A stretch of DNA of 64,000 nt, taken from assembly GCA_040349255.1 (NCBI GenBank), contig JBEQUE010000082.1, positions 1-64,000 of the forward strand, read 5' to 3'. This document shows positions 54,419 through 63,558 of the stretch, in pieces. The DNA is from DATMER01 sp040349255 (GTDB lineage Bacteria > Acidobacteriota > Thermoanaerobaculia > Multivoradales > UBA5704). The notes beneath the pieces are model-generated. The model saw only the letters and a list, made by a program, of their open reading frames with translations. It did not search any database and was not told the origin of the DNA. The translations under genes and the position numbers were made by a program. The first letter of the stretch is position 1; the number at the start of each line of letters is the position of its first letter.

Positions 54419-54876
54419 TCAAACACCTCGTGCCCCTCGCCGTCATCCTCGCGATGCCCGGCGCCCCGGCGGCTCTCCAGACGCCGCCGTCTCCCCCGCC
54501 TGCGGCCCAGGCGGCTCCGGTCCCGCCGGCCGATCCGCTGGCCGAGGCGCCCCGGATCTCGGCCACCGACGCCAAGAAGGCCCTCGACGCCGGCAAGGCC
54601 GTGCTCGTCGACGTCCGCAGTCTCGACGCCTGGCAGGACGAGCACGCCAAGGGCGCCATCAGCATCCCGGTCAACGAGTTCTACGCCCGCCTGAACGAGT
54701 TCCCCAAGGACAAGCAGGTCATCGCGTATTGCACCTGACACGCCGAACACACGAGCGCCCGTGCGGTGCTCGAGCTTCGGAAGCAGGGTTTCGACAAGGC
54801 GGCGGCGCTCCTGGGCGGGCTTCAGGCCTGGAAGGACGCCGGATACGAGGTCGAGCACAGCAGGCCCGCCCCCTGA
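54415..54876 (+). CDS. Exported rhodanese-like protein, probable selenoprotein (TGA at 54736 read as Sec)
   Basis: Read through the TGA, the protein has 153 residues. A signal peptide (LVPLAVILAMPGAPAALQ) is followed by a Pro-rich linker and a rhodanese domain (about 45-150). The usual active-site loop reads QVIAYCT, then the TGA codon (residue 108), then HAEHTSARAVLELRKQGF. The last part, GLQAWKDAGYEVE, is the normal end of a rhodanese domain, so the reading frame is maintained after the TGA. Just after it, 54753-54759 pairs with 54765-54771 (7 bp, one G-U) around a CGTGC loop at 54760-54764, 22-26 bases past the TGA, as for a bacterial SECIS element. The alternative is a truncated 107-residue protein. 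The Cys106-x-Sec108 motif would make it a sulfur-transfer or redox enzyme. Confidence 0.72.
54753..54771 (+). promoter_or_regulatory. Candidate bacterial SECIS element
   Basis: GAGCGCC and GGTGCTC pair (one G-U) around the 5-base loop CGTGC. The loop has a G in its second position and starts 22 bases after the TGA at 54736-54738, within the distance known for bacterial SECIS elements. Confidence 0.55.
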
Positions 54877-54895
54877 CATCTTCTGTGGAGGATCC

Positions 54896-57800
54896 ATGCA
54901 GCGAAATCGCCTTTCCGTCCTCATCCCCCTCCTCGCGCTGTGCGCCGTCTCTCCGGCCGCCGCCGTCGATCCGGACCTCCTGGCCGGCATGAAACCCCGG
55001 TCGATCGGTCCGGCCGGCATGAGCGGCCGGGTCGCGGCGGTCGACGCGGTCGAGTCCGACCCCGACGTCATCTGGGTGGGCTCGGCCTCGGGCGGCGTCT
55101 GGAAATCGACCGACGGCGCCCTCACCTGGACGCCGGTCTTCGACGACCAGCCGGTGGCCTCCATCGGCGCGGTGGCCATCAACCAGTCCAACCCCGACAT
55201 CGTCTGGGTGGGGTCGGGCGAGGCGAACATGCGCAACAGCGTCCTGGGCGGCAACGGCGTCTACCGGACCCTCGACGGCGGCCGCACCTGGAGCCACCTC
55301 GGGCTCGAGAAGTCGGAGCACATCTACCGCCTCGTGCTCCACCCCTCGAACCCGGACGTGGCCTGGGTCGCCGCCGTCGGCGGCCTCTGGAGCGACAACC
55401 CCGAGCGCGGCGTCTACAAGACGGAGGACGGAGGCAAGACCTGGAACCGGGCGCTCTACGTGGACGAGAAGACCGGAGCCGCCGACCTGGTCATGGACCC
55501 GTCCAACCCCAACCACCTTCTGGCCTCCATGTGGCAGGTCCGCCGCCAGCCCTGGTTCTTCAAGTCCGGCGGCCCGGGCTCCGGTCTCTACAGCACCTGG
55601 GACGGGGGCCGCACCTGGAAGAAGGCGACCGAGGAGGACGGCCTGCCCGCGGGCGAGCTCGGACGCATCGGCCTCGCCTTCTCGCGCTCCAACCCCGAGA
55701 TCGTCTACGCCATGGTCGAAGCCCAGCCGAGCTCCCTCCTGCGCTCGACCGACAACGGCAAGAGCTGGTCCTCCGTCAACACCCGCTGGGACGTGAACCC
55801 GCGCCCATTCTACTTCGGCGACATCCGGGTCGATCCGCAGTGGCCGAACCGGGTCTACAGCGTCGAGTACGACGTCAAGGTTTCCGACGACAGCGGCAAG
55901 ACGTTCACCACCGCGATCAGCGGCGGCGAGATCCACGGCGACTTCCACGCCCTGTGGATCGACCCCCACAACGCCAACCACCTGATCTCCGCCGGCGACG
56001 GCGGGCTCGGCGTCAGCTATGACCGAGGCCGGACCAACCGCGCCGTCGGCAACCTGCCGGTCGGGCAGTTCTACCACGTGGCGGTCGACAACGACGTGCC
56101 CTACAACGTCTACGGCGGCATGCAGGACAACAGCTCCTGGCGCGGGCCGAGCTCGGTGTGGACCTTCGGCGGCATCCGCAACTTCGAATGGCTGGCCGTC
56201 GGCGGCGGCGACGGCTTCGAAACCCTGCCCGACCCGGCGAACTCCCGGATCGGCTACTCCCTGTCGCAGGGCGGCTACCTCGGGCGCTGGAACCTCGACA
56301 CCTCCGAGCTCCGGGACGTCAAGCCGGCGCCGCCCGAGGGGAAGAAGCTGCGCTTCAACTGGAACACCGGCCTCGCCACCGACCCGTTCACCCCGGGCAC
56401 GCTCTACGTCGGCAGCCAGTTCCTCCACAAGTCCACCGACCGCGGCGAGACCTGGACGATCATCAGCCCCGACCTGACCACGAACAACCCCGAGTGGCAG
56501 AAGCAGGACGAGAGCGGCGGCCTGACCGTGGACGCGACCGGCGCCGAGAACTTCACCACGATCATCGCCATCGCCCCGAGCCCGCTCCAGCAGGGCGTGA
56601 TCTGGGTGGGGACCGACGACGGCCGCCTGCACGTCACCCGTGACGGCGGCAAGACCTGGGAGAGCCTCGAGAAGAACGTCAAGGGCGTGCCGGCCAACAC
56701 CTGGATCCCGGAGATCCGGGCCTCCAGGCACGATCCGGCCTCGGCCTTCGTGGTCTTCGACAACCACCGGCGCGGCGACTCGGCCCTCTACGCCTACCGC
56801 ACCGACGACTGGGGCAAGACCTGGAAGAGCCTGGTCGCGGAGAAGAACAGCGGAGTGCGGGGATTCGCGCTCAACGTCGAGCAGGACCCGGTGGACAAGG
56901 ACCTCCTCTTCCTGGGCACCGAGCTCGGACTCTGGTTCAGCCAGGACGGCGGCAAGCGCTGGACGAAGTGGACCCAGGGCCTGCCCACCGTCGCGGTCAT
57001 GGACCTGGCGATCCAGCCTCGGGATCAGGACCTGGTGATCGGGACCCATGGACGCTCGCTCTACATCCTCGACGACATCCGGCCGCTGCGGGAGCTGACG
57101 GACGAGGTGGCGGCGAAGCCGATCCACCTGTTCGCGATCGGCGACGCCTGGCAGTACCAGTCCGCGCCGGAAGCCGGCGGCTTCGCGTTCGGAGCCACCG
57201 AGTACCGGGGCGAAAGCCGTCCCTACGGCGCGATCCTCAACGTCTGGCTGAGCGACAAGACCCTCCCCCACCCGGTCGAGGAGAAGGAGCGCGAGCGCAA
57301 GCAGAAGGAGCGCGAGGAGAAGCGGCAGGCCGAGGCCGCCGCGCCGAAAAAGCCCGAGAAGCCCGCCGTGACCGCCGAGGAGCGCCCGGCGCCGACCCGG
57401 GAGAGGATCGCCGCCCAGCAGGAGAAGCCCGAGGCGGCCGAAGCCAAGGCGGAGGAAACGGACAAGTACAAAGAGAAGGACAAGGAGAAGGAGAAGCCCA
57501 AGGACATCCTCGTCCGGATCGCCGACGCGAATGGCCGCGTGATCCGCAACTTCACGGCTCCGGCCCGTCAGGGGCTCAACCGGATCGTCTGGAACCTGCG
57601 CCGCGACGCGGGCCGGACGTTGCCGGTGCCGGCCGAATTCGGCGGCGGCAACCCCAACCCGGCCGGACCCGAGGTCGTGCCCGGCACCTACCAGGTGACC
57701 GTCAAGTTCGGCGACAACGAGTCCAAGGGCACCCTCAAGGTCCTGCCCGATCCGCGCACGAAGACGACGCCGCAGGACTGGGCGAAGCGCGAGGAGGTCA

Positions 57801-58324
57801 TCCAGAGGACGACCGACCTTCAGGACGCCCTGGTCGCCTCCCTGGAGCGCATCCAGCGCACCCGCTCCGACGTCGAATCGGTGACGGCGATGCTGGACAA
57901 GAAGAAGAAGGACGAGCAGGACCGCGCGAAGATCGAGGCCCGGGCCCAGGGTCTGCCCAATCCGGAGCCGAAGAAGGACGAGAAGCCCGAGCCGCTGGCC
58001 GAGGCGGCGCAGAAGGTGAAGAAGGGGCTCGACGATCTGGAAAAGCGCCTCTGGGTGCCCTTCGACACGCCGGGCATCTCGCCGGAAAAGGACGTGCTCT
58101 CGAAGGTCTTCACCGCCCGCGGCGTCGCCCTCTCCTCCTACGACGCCCCGAGCCCGACGCACCTGGAGTACCTGCGCCAGGCCGAGATCGAGGTCGGCAA
58201 ATTCGTGACCGATCTCAACGCGTTCTTCGACAAAGACGTGGCCGACTTCCGCCGCCAGGTGGACGAGTCGGGCCTGCGCATCCTGCCGCCGGTCGAGCCG
58301 ATCCAGGTGAAGACCGGCCAGTAA
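54896..58324 (+). CDS. Large secreted beta-propeller protein (sortilin/VPS10-like, BNR repeats)
   Basis: The protein has 1142 residues with a signal peptide (LSVLIPLLALCAVSPAAAVD). At least eight repeats of the type GVWKSTDGALTWTPV, GVYRTLDGGRTWSHL, GVYKTEDGGKTWN, LYSTWDGGRTWKK and LHVTRDGGKTWESL (Asp-box/BNR) form one or two propellers up to about residue 720. A charged, Lys/Glu-rich coil (about 795-870) and a short FlgD/Ig-like domain (RIADANGRVIRNFTAPA) follow. The C-terminus is helical. Similar proteins are often called glycosyl hydrolases in databases but lack catalytic evidence. A role in binding surface glycans or proteins is only plausible. TGGAGG precedes the ATG. Confidence 0.88.
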   Translation: MQRNRLSVLIPLLALCAVSPAAAVDPDLLAGMKPRSIGPAGMSGRVAAVDAVESDPDVIWVGSASGGVWKSTDGALTWTPVFDDQPVASIGAVAINQSNPDIVWVGSGEANMRNSVLGGNGVYRTLDGGRTWSHLGLEKSEHIYRLVLHPSNPDVAWVAAVGGLWSDNPERGVYKTEDGGKTWNRALYVDEKTGAADLVMDPSNPNHLLASMWQVRRQPWFFKSGGPGSGLYSTWDGGRTWKKATEEDGLPAGELGRIGLAFSRSNPEIVYAMVEAQPSSLLRSTDNGKSWSSVNTRWDVNPRPFYFGDIRVDPQWPNRVYSVEYDVKVSDDSGKTFTTAISGGEIHGDFHALWIDPHNANHLISAGDGGLGVSYDRGRTNRAVGNLPVGQFYHVAVDNDVPYNVYGGMQDNSSWRGPSSVWTFGGIRNFEWLAVGGGDGFETLPDPANSRIGYSLSQGGYLGRWNLDTSELRDVKPAPPEGKKLRFNWNTGLATDPFTPGTLYVGSQFLHKSTDRGETWTIISPDLTTNNPEWQKQDESGGLTVDATGAENFTTIIAIAPSPLQQGVIWVGTDDGRLHVTRDGGKTWESLEKNVKGVPANTWIPEIRASRHDPASAFVVFDNHRRGDSALYAYRTDDWGKTWKSLVAEKNSGVRGFALNVEQDPVDKDLLFLGTELGLWFSQDGGKRWTKWTQGLPTVAVMDLAIQPRDQDLVIGTHGRSLYILDDIRPLRELTDEVAAKPIHLFAIGDAWQYQSAPEAGGFAFGATEYRGESRPYGAILNVWLSDKTLPHPVEEKERERKQKEREEKRQAEAAAPKKPEKPAVTAEERPAPTRERIAAQQEKPEAAEAKAEETDKYKEKDKEKEKPKDILVRIADANGRVIRNFTAPARQGLNRIVWNLRRDAGRTLPVPAEFGGGNPNPAGPEVVPGTYQVTVKFGDNESKGTLKVLPDPRTKTTPQDWAKREEVIQRTTDLQDALVASLERIQRTRSDVESVTAMLDKKKKDEQDRAKIEARAQGLPNPEPKKDEKPEPLAEAAQKVKKGLDDLEKRLWVPFDTPGISPEKDVLSKVFTARGVALSSYDAPSPTHLEYLRQAEIEVGKFVTDLNAFFDKDVADFRRQVDESGLRILPPVEPIQVKTGQ

Positions 58325-58328
58325 GTCC

Positions 58329-58375
58329 TAGACAATCATTCACGGCGTGCATGATAATCATTCACGCCGTGAATG
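58329..58375 (+). promoter_or_regulatory. -10 element and two dyads over the DUF4143 gene start
   Basis: TAGACA (58329-58334) is followed by two near-identical dyads, ATTCACGGCGTGCAT (58338-58352) and ATTCACGCCGTGAAT (58361-58375). The first overlaps the ATG at 58351 and the second lies within the first codons. This layout suggests autorepression. Confidence 0.45.
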
Positions 58376-59589
58376 GATATCTTCTCCTTCCCCGAGCTCT
58401 GGCGCCAACCCTGACGCTGGCCCTCCGCTCGTTTCCGGTGGTGGTTGTCACCGGATCGCGCCAGACGGGGAAGAGCACGCTGGTGCGCAGCCTCGACGAC
58501 CGCCCCTATCTGACCCTGGACAACCTGGAGGTGCTCGAGAGGACACGGGAACAGCCGGACGCCCTGGTGCGGAGCTACGACCAGGTGGTGCTCGACGAGG
58601 TCCAACGCTCGCCGGACCTCCTGCTGGCGGTCAAGCGGGCGGTGGACGAGCGCCGCATCCCCGGCCGCTTCATCCTGACCGGATCGGCCAATCTGCTCCT
58701 GATGCAGAAGGTCTCCGAGAGCCTGGCCGGGCGGGCGGCCTACCTGACGCTCTGGCCTCTCACCCGCCGCGAGCAGCTCGGCCGCGGCCAGGCGGGCGTC
58801 TGGGAGACGCTCTTCGCAAGCCCTGGGAAAGCCTGGAAGCCGCTTCTGGCCAAGGAGACCGCTCCCGAGGAGGACTGGCGGGCGCTCGCATTGCGCGGCG
58901 GATACCCGGTCCCAGCCCACGAGATGGCCGACGCTCAGGCGCGAACCCTCTGGTTCGACGGCTACACGCGCACCTACCTGGAGCGCGACCTCCAGGATCT
59001 CTCGACCGTGACCTCCCTGGTCGACTTCCGCCGGCTCATGCGAGCGGCCTGCCTGCGCCTCGGCAGCCTCGTCAACCAGACCGAGCTCGGCCGCGACGTC
59101 GGAATCCCTCAGCCGACGGTCCTCCGCCACCTGTCCCTCCTGGAGACCTCCTACCAGCTCATCCGGCTGCCCGCCTTCGCGGTGAACCGCACGAAGCGGC
59201 TGATCAAGGCGCCCAAGCTCTACTGGTGCGACTCGGGCCTGGCGCTCCATCTCTCCGGGGAGGCCGAGCCTCGCGGCGCCCACCTGGAGAACCTGATCCT
59301 GAACGACCTCCTGGCCTGGAGAGACACCCAGGTTCCGCGCCCGGAGGTCCTCTACTGGAGGACCACCGCCGGAGACGAGGTGGATCTCGTCGTCGAATGG
59401 AAGGGAAGGCTGCTGCCGATCGAGGTCAAGGCGACCGGAAAGCCGAGGCTCGCCGACGCCCGCGGCCTGATCCAGTTCCGCAGTGAGTATCCCGACCTCG
59501 CGCTCACCGGCCTCCTACTCCACACCGGCTCCCATGTGGAGTGGATCGCCGAAGGTGTGCTCGCAGCGCCCTGGTGGCGAGTGATCTGA
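58351..59589 (+). CDS. AAA ATPase with DUF4143 domain
   Basis: The protein has 412 residues. Walker A is VTGSRQTGKSTL, Walker B is QVVLDEVQRSPDLL, and SANLLLMQKVSESLAGR is the sensor region. The C-terminal DUF4143 part includes LYWCDSGLALHL and EVLYWRTTAGDEVDLVVEWK, a PD-(D/E)XK-like core with IEVKATGKP. This family is common next to toxin-antitoxin and mobile regions, and its biochemical role is not settled. The ATG at 58351 is chosen as the nearest to the conserved N-terminus. Confidence 0.88.
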   Translation: MIIIHAVNGYLLLPRALAPTLTLALRSFPVVVVTGSRQTGKSTLVRSLDDRPYLTLDNLEVLERTREQPDALVRSYDQVVLDEVQRSPDLLLAVKRAVDERRIPGRFILTGSANLLLMQKVSESLAGRAAYLTLWPLTRREQLGRGQAGVWETLFASPGKAWKPLLAKETAPEEDWRALALRGGYPVPAHEMADAQARTLWFDGYTRTYLERDLQDLSTVTSLVDFRRLMRAACLRLGSLVNQTELGRDVGIPQPTVLRHLSLLETSYQLIRLPAFAVNRTKRLIKAPKLYWCDSGLALHLSGEAEPRGAHLENLILNDLLAWRDTQVPRPEVLYWRTTAGDEVDLVVEWKGRLLPIEVKATGKPRLADARGLIQFRSEYPDLALTGLLLHTGSHVEWIAEGVLAAPWWRVI

Positions 59590-59598
59590 CTCGACCCT

Positions 59599-60945
59599 TC
59601 ACCCGGGCAGCCGCACCGTGAACGTGGAGCCCACGCCGGGCCGGCTCTCGCAGCCGATCGTCCCGCCGTGGGCCTCCACCAGGCTGCGGCAGATGGCGAG
59701 GCCGAGCCCGCTCCCGCCCAGGTCGCGGGAGCGGGCCTTGTCCACGCGGTGGAAGCGCTTGAAGAGCAGCTCCCGCTCCTCCTCGGCGACGCCGACGCCG
59801 GTGTCCGAAACGGACAGGACCATCTCCGATCCTTCCATCGCCAGGCGGACGTCGACCCGGCCGTCGTCCCGGTTGTAACGGATCGCGTTGCTCAGCAGGT
59901 TGGTCGCCACCTGCGCGAGGCGCTGGCGGTCGCCGGTCCAGGTCACCGGCTCCAGGTCCAGGCCGAGGGCGACCCCACGCTCGCCGGCCAGCGGACGGAT
60001 CATCTCCGCGCACTCCTCCACGCAGGCCCGGACGTCGAACGGCGCCGGCTGGAGCGCCAGCATGCCGGCGTCGGCGCGGGCCAGGGTCAGGAGGTCGTCG
60101 ACCAGCGAGCGCATGCGCTGCGCCGCCTTCGAACAGGTGGCCAGCGCCTGCCGGTACTCCTCGCCCGTGCGCGGCCGGGAGAGCGCCAGCTCGGCCTGCG
60201 AGCAGATCACCGCGAGCGGCGTGCGCAGCTCGTGGGAGGCGTCGGCGGTGAAGCTCTTCTGCTGCTCGAAGGCCGCCTCCAGGCGGTCGAGCATCCGGTT
60301 GAGCACCCGCGCGAGAGGCCCCAGCTCGCTCTCGGTCTCCTCCACGTCGATGCGCTGCGACAGGTTCGAGCCCGAGACCGCCTCAGCCGTGGCGCTCATC
60401 GCGGCGATCGGGCGCAGGGCGCGGTCCACCAGGAGCCAGCCGCCGGCGAGCCCCAGGAGCAGCACGCCCAGACCCGTGCCGGCCAGGATCCAGACCAGGT
60501 GCCGGGCCTGCTTGTCCTCCACCGCGATCGACCGGCCGACGACGAGCGAGCCGCCGTCGCCCCACGGCATCATCACCTCCCGCAGCTCGCCGCGCTGGCG
60601 AAAGCGCGGCCGGCCGCGCGCCGGGGAGGCCGGAGGCGGCACGTCATCCGGAGCCTGCGCCGAGAGCACCTCGTCGCCGTTCTTCATCCGGATCACGGCG
60701 TAGGCCGCCTCGTCCTCGTCCGAGCCGAAGCGCTGGAGGAGGCTCTCCGGGATCTCCGGAATCTCCCGCCCCTGGGGCTCGGTGCGCTGCGCGATGAGCT
60801 GGGCCGCGTTGACCAGCTCCGTGTCGGCCCGCTCGTAGGTCAGGCGCTGCAGGCGGTGGTAGAGCGTCGAGCCGAACCCGAAGAGCACCGCGAGCAGGAT
60901 GGCGCTGTACCAGCCGAGCAGGTTGCCGCGGATCGATCTAAGCAT
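59599..60945 (-). CDS. Two-component sensor histidine kinase
   Basis: The protein has 448 residues. Two membrane helices (about 10-28 and 149-172) flank a periplasmic sensor of about 120 residues. HAMP follows (about 173-230), then the DHp helix with ASHELRTPL (phosphorylated His238) and the ATPase with the N box (NLLSNAIRYN), G1 (SDTGVGV), F and G2 (GGSGLGLA). The sensor has no Cys pair or recognisable ligand motif. Its start overlaps the end of the response regulator gene by 8 bases. The operon converges with the DUF4143 gene (9 bases apart). Confidence 0.95.
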   Translation of the reverse strand: MLRSIRGNLLGWYSAILLAVLFGFGSTLYHRLQRLTYERADTELVNAAQLIAQRTEPQGREIPEIPESLLQRFGSDEDEAAYAVIRMKNGDEVLSAQAPDDVPPPASPARGRPRFRQRGELREVMMPWGDGGSLVVGRSIAVEDKQARHLVWILAGTGLGVLLLGLAGGWLLVDRALRPIAAMSATAEAVSGSNLSQRIDVEETESELGPLARVLNRMLDRLEAAFEQQKSFTADASHELRTPLAVICSQAELALSRPRTGEEYRQALATCSKAAQRMRSLVDDLLTLARADAGMLALQPAPFDVRACVEECAEMIRPLAGERGVALGLDLEPVTWTGDRQRLAQVATNLLSNAIRYNRDDGRVDVRLAMEGSEMVLSVSDTGVGVAEEERELLFKRFHRVDKARSRDLGGSGLGLAICRSLVEAHGGTIGCESRPGVGSTFTVRLPG

Positions 60946-61594
60946 CGATCACGTACCCGAAGCCCCGGCGCGTCTGGATGAAGTCCTTGCCGAGCTTCTT
61001 GCGGATGTTCGAGACGTGCACGTCGAGGAGGTTCGAAAAGCTGTCGTCCTCCTCGTCGAAGAGGTGGCCGTAGAGGTCGGTGCGGCTCAGGACCCGGCCG
61101 CGGTGCAGGGCGAGCCTCTCGACCAGGGCGAACTCGCGGGCCGTGAGGTGGACCGCCACGCCATCCCGGCTGATCGCGCGGGCGGCGAGGTCGAGCTTCA
61201 CGTCGCCCAGGACCAGAACCGGGGCCGCCTGGCCGGTAGAGCGCCGGATGAGCGCCCGCAGGCGCGCCCGCAGCTCGGCCAGGGCGAAGGGCTTGACCAG
61301 GTAGTCGTCGGCGCCGATGTCGAGCCCGCGCACCCGGTCGGCCACGCCTTCCCGGGCGGTGAGGATCAGGACGGCCACCTTGCGCTCGCCCTTCCGGAGA
61401 CGCTCCAGGAGGTCCCAGCCGCTCAGGCCGGGCAGCATCAGGTCGAGGACCAGGGCGTCGTAATCCCAGGTGGTCGCCTTGTAGAGGCCCGTGGTACCGT
61501 CCTCGGCGACGTCCACGGCGTAGCCGTCCTCCCGCAGAGCCTGCTCCAGGAGACGCCGCAGATCCGGCTCGTCTTCAATGACCAGGACGCGCAC
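60938..61594 (-). CDS. OmpR/PhoB family response regulator
   Basis: The protein has 218 residues. The receiver domain carries Asp51 as phosphoacceptor, the acidic pair Glu7-Asp8 and Lys101 (DDYLVKPF). The winged-helix domain ends with NIRKKLGKDFIQTRRGFGYVID. It starts at GTG 61594; CAGAAT lies 8 bases upstream and no ribosome-binding site is seen, so it may also be leaderless. It pairs with the sensor downstream. Confidence 0.95.
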   Translation of the reverse strand: MRVLVIEDEPDLRRLLEQALREDGYAVDVAEDGTTGLYKATTWDYDALVLDLMLPGLSGWDLLERLRKGERKVAVLILTAREGVADRVRGLDIGADDYLVKPFALAELRARLRALIRRSTGQAAPVLVLGDVKLDLAARAISRDGVAVHLTAREFALVERLALHRGRVLSRTDLYGHLFDEEDDSFSNLLDVHVSNIRKKLGKDFIQTRRGFGYVIDA

Positions 61595-61623
61595 CGTCGT
61601 TCATTCTGGATCAGCATTCCGGA

Positions 61624-61673
61624 CCTGGCAACCGCTCCCGGACGGAGAGGGACATCCGGGAGCGGTCGCCAGG
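61624..61673 (-). terminator. Hairpin after the small secreted gene
   Basis: A 12-bp perfect stem (61631-61642 with 61655-61666) extends past one A-C mismatch by six more pairs (CCTGGC / GCCAGG). It lies 11 bases after the stop codon of the 77-residue gene and before the response regulator start. Confidence 0.55.
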
Positions 61674-61684
61674 CCGGGGCAACC

Positions 61685-61918
61685 CTAGTTCGACCCCTTG
61701 CTGTCCTTCTTCTTGTTGGCGTCGGTCTTGGACTTGGAGGTGCTGGCCGACCGGCGGTGGAAGTACCGGTGATGCTGGGTCTGCTTGGCCGAGGTGGTGG
61801 TCTTCGCGGCCGGCTTCGCGGGAGTGGTGCCGGTGGCCGGAGCGGTGGCGGCAAACGCGGCGGACGCGGCGGTCAGGGAGAGGGCGAGCAGGGCGGTCGA
61901 GAGGGTCTTGGACTTCAT
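61685..61918 (-). CDS. Small secreted Lys/Ser/Thr/His-rich protein
   Basis: The protein has 77 residues. A signal peptide (LLALSLTAASAAFA) is followed by a 50-residue low-complexity basic tail with HHRYFHRR and KSKTDANKKKDSKG. It looks like the acid-shock or other small basic periplasmic proteins in composition only. It is adjacent to a two-component system and may be a target of it. Confidence 0.75.
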   Translation of the reverse strand: MKSKTLSTALLALSLTAASAAFAATAPATGTTPAKPAAKTTTSAKQTQHHRYFHRRSASTSKSKTDANKKKDSKGSN

Positions 61919-61998
61919 ACGATGTCTCCTTTCAAGGTTTTCGGAACCCGGGGTTCCTCATGCAGCGCCTACGCTACGACCCTCGACCTTTAGACAAG

Positions 61999-63558
61999 AT
62001 GAAGACGGCGACCGCCGTTTTCCTGACCTTTCTGGCGGCCGGTCTCCACGTCTACCGGTTCCTCCACGCCGGCGCGCTGTGGCGGGACGAGGCCGCCGCC
62101 GTGCAGCTCGCGACGCTCCCGACGCTGGGCGAGGTCTTCGAGCGCTTCCCGCACGAGGCGTTCCCGATGCTCTTCCCGCTGGCCCTTCGCGTCTGGGTGA
62201 TGGTGACGGGCGGCTCCGACCTGGCCCTGCGCCTGCTGGGGCTGATCGCAGGCCTCTCCATCCTGGGCGCGCTCTGGCTCAACGCGCGTCAGGCCGGGAC
62301 GGTTCCGCTCGTTTCGGTGGCCCTGCTCGGGTTCCACCCCTTCTTCCTGGTTTATGGAGACTCGGTCCGCGGCTATGGGCTCGGGACGCTGGCGATCCTC
62401 CTGGCCTTCGGCGCGTACGCGAGGCTGGTGGACCGGCCGGATCGCCGCTCGATCGTCCTGGCCGCGGTCGCGGCCGTGGCGAGCGTCCATCTCCTCTTCC
62501 ACAACTCGGCGCTGCTGCTGGGGCTCGGATTGGCTGCCGCGGCGGTCGGCGCGATCCGGAAGAGCTGGCGCACCGTGGCGGCCGCGCTCGGAGTCGGGCT
62601 CCTCGCCGCTCTCACCCTGCTCCCCTACTGGGGACCGCTGAGCGCGGCCCGATCGTGGAACGTGGTGGTCCAGGAGAAGATCGGACCGGCGGCGATCCTG
62701 GAGGCCGCGGGCAACACGCTCGGCCAGCCGGCGCTCTGGGCGCTGTTCCTCGTCGCCGGTCTGGCCGTCGCGCTGGCCCGCCGGGACGCCCTCTTTCCGC
62801 TCCTGGCGATCCCGGCGGTCCTGGCGGCGCAGTATGGGCTCTTCCTGGTCCTCGGCTATTCGCCGAGGATCTGGTACTTCCTCCCGCTCATGGCGGTCGT
62901 GGCGAGCGCGCTCGACCGCCTTCTCGCCGCGCCCGTCCGGCTCGTCCGGATCGGGGTTCCCATCGCCGCGGCGCTCGTCGCGATCCTTCTCCTGCCCGGA
63001 GCCTACACGGGCGCCCGGGTGCGGATGACCAACGTCGATTGGACCGTCCGGGCTCTCGAAGCCCAGGCGCGGCCCGGGGATCTGATCGTCGTCAATCCAT
63101 GGTTCGCCGGGATCAGCTTCGCGAGGTACTACCAGGGGCCGGCCCGCTGGATGACCCTGCCGGACCTGCCGGACCACCGCATGCATCGCTACGACCTGCT
63201 CATGGAGCGGATGAGGTCGGACGCCCCGATCGCCGACGTGCTCGACGCGGTCCGGCGGACGCTCGCCTCCGGAGGCCGCGTCTGGGTGGCGGGCAGCTTC
63301 CAGGCGCCTCCGCCCGGAAAGCAGCCGCCCCGGCTCGGCCCGGCGCCCGGCGGCTCACCCTGGGGCTGGCAGGACGAGCCGTACTCCGTCTCCTGGTCGA
63401 TGCAGCTCGGCGCGTTCCTGCGGGATCGGGCCGTCCGCGGCGGCGAGATCGGGATCCCGGGGCCCGGACCGGTGAGCGACTTCGAGCGCCTGCGGCTCCA
63501 CGTCTTCGAGGGCTGGAGCGAAGCTCAGCGGCCGAGGCCGGGGATCTCTTCCAGATGA
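61999..63558 (+). CDS. GT39/ArnT-like multi-pass glycosyltransferase
   Basis: The protein has 519 residues with about ten transmembrane helices in the first 345 residues. LWRDEAAAVQLATLP after the first helix carries the Asp-Glu pair of lipid-linked sugar transferases (GT39/GT83). The remainder is a soluble domain with LIVVNPWFAGISFARYYQG. It would move a sugar from a polyprenyl carrier to a lipid or protein. An in-frame ATG at 61960 is also possible but adds 13 charged residues before the first helix. Confidence 0.82.
   Translation: MKTATAVFLTFLAAGLHVYRFLHAGALWRDEAAAVQLATLPTLGEVFERFPHEAFPMLFPLALRVWVMVTGGSDLALRLLGLIAGLSILGALWLNARQAGTVPLVSVALLGFHPFFLVYGDSVRGYGLGTLAILLAFGAYARLVDRPDRRSIVLAAVAAVASVHLLFHNSALLLGLGLAAAAVGAIRKSWRTVAAALGVGLLAALTLLPYWGPLSAARSWNVVVQEKIGPAAILEAAGNTLGQPALWALFLVAGLAVALARRDALFPLLAIPAVLAAQYGLFLVLGYSPRIWYFLPLMAVVASALDRLLAAPVRLVRIGVPIAAALVAILLLPGAYTGARVRMTNVDWTVRALEAQARPGDLIVVNPWFAGISFARYYQGPARWMTLPDLPDHRMHRYDLLMERMRSDAPIADVLDAVRRTLASGGRVWVAGSFQAPPPGKQPPRLGPAPGGSPWGWQDEPYSVSWSMQLGAFLRDRAVRGGEIGIPGPGPVSDFERLRLHVFEGWSEAQRPRPGISSR

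Noticed and set aside
54719..58162. Minus-strand open frame of 1147 codons opposite the beta-propeller gene
   Set aside because: It is a shadow of a GC-rich coding strand. The plus strand has signal peptide, Asp-box repeats and a ribosome-binding site, and the minus frame has none of these.
58138..58335. Small minus-strand frame at the end of the beta-propeller gene
   Set aside because: It has no ribosome-binding site, overlaps conserved plus-strand coding sequence and matches no family.
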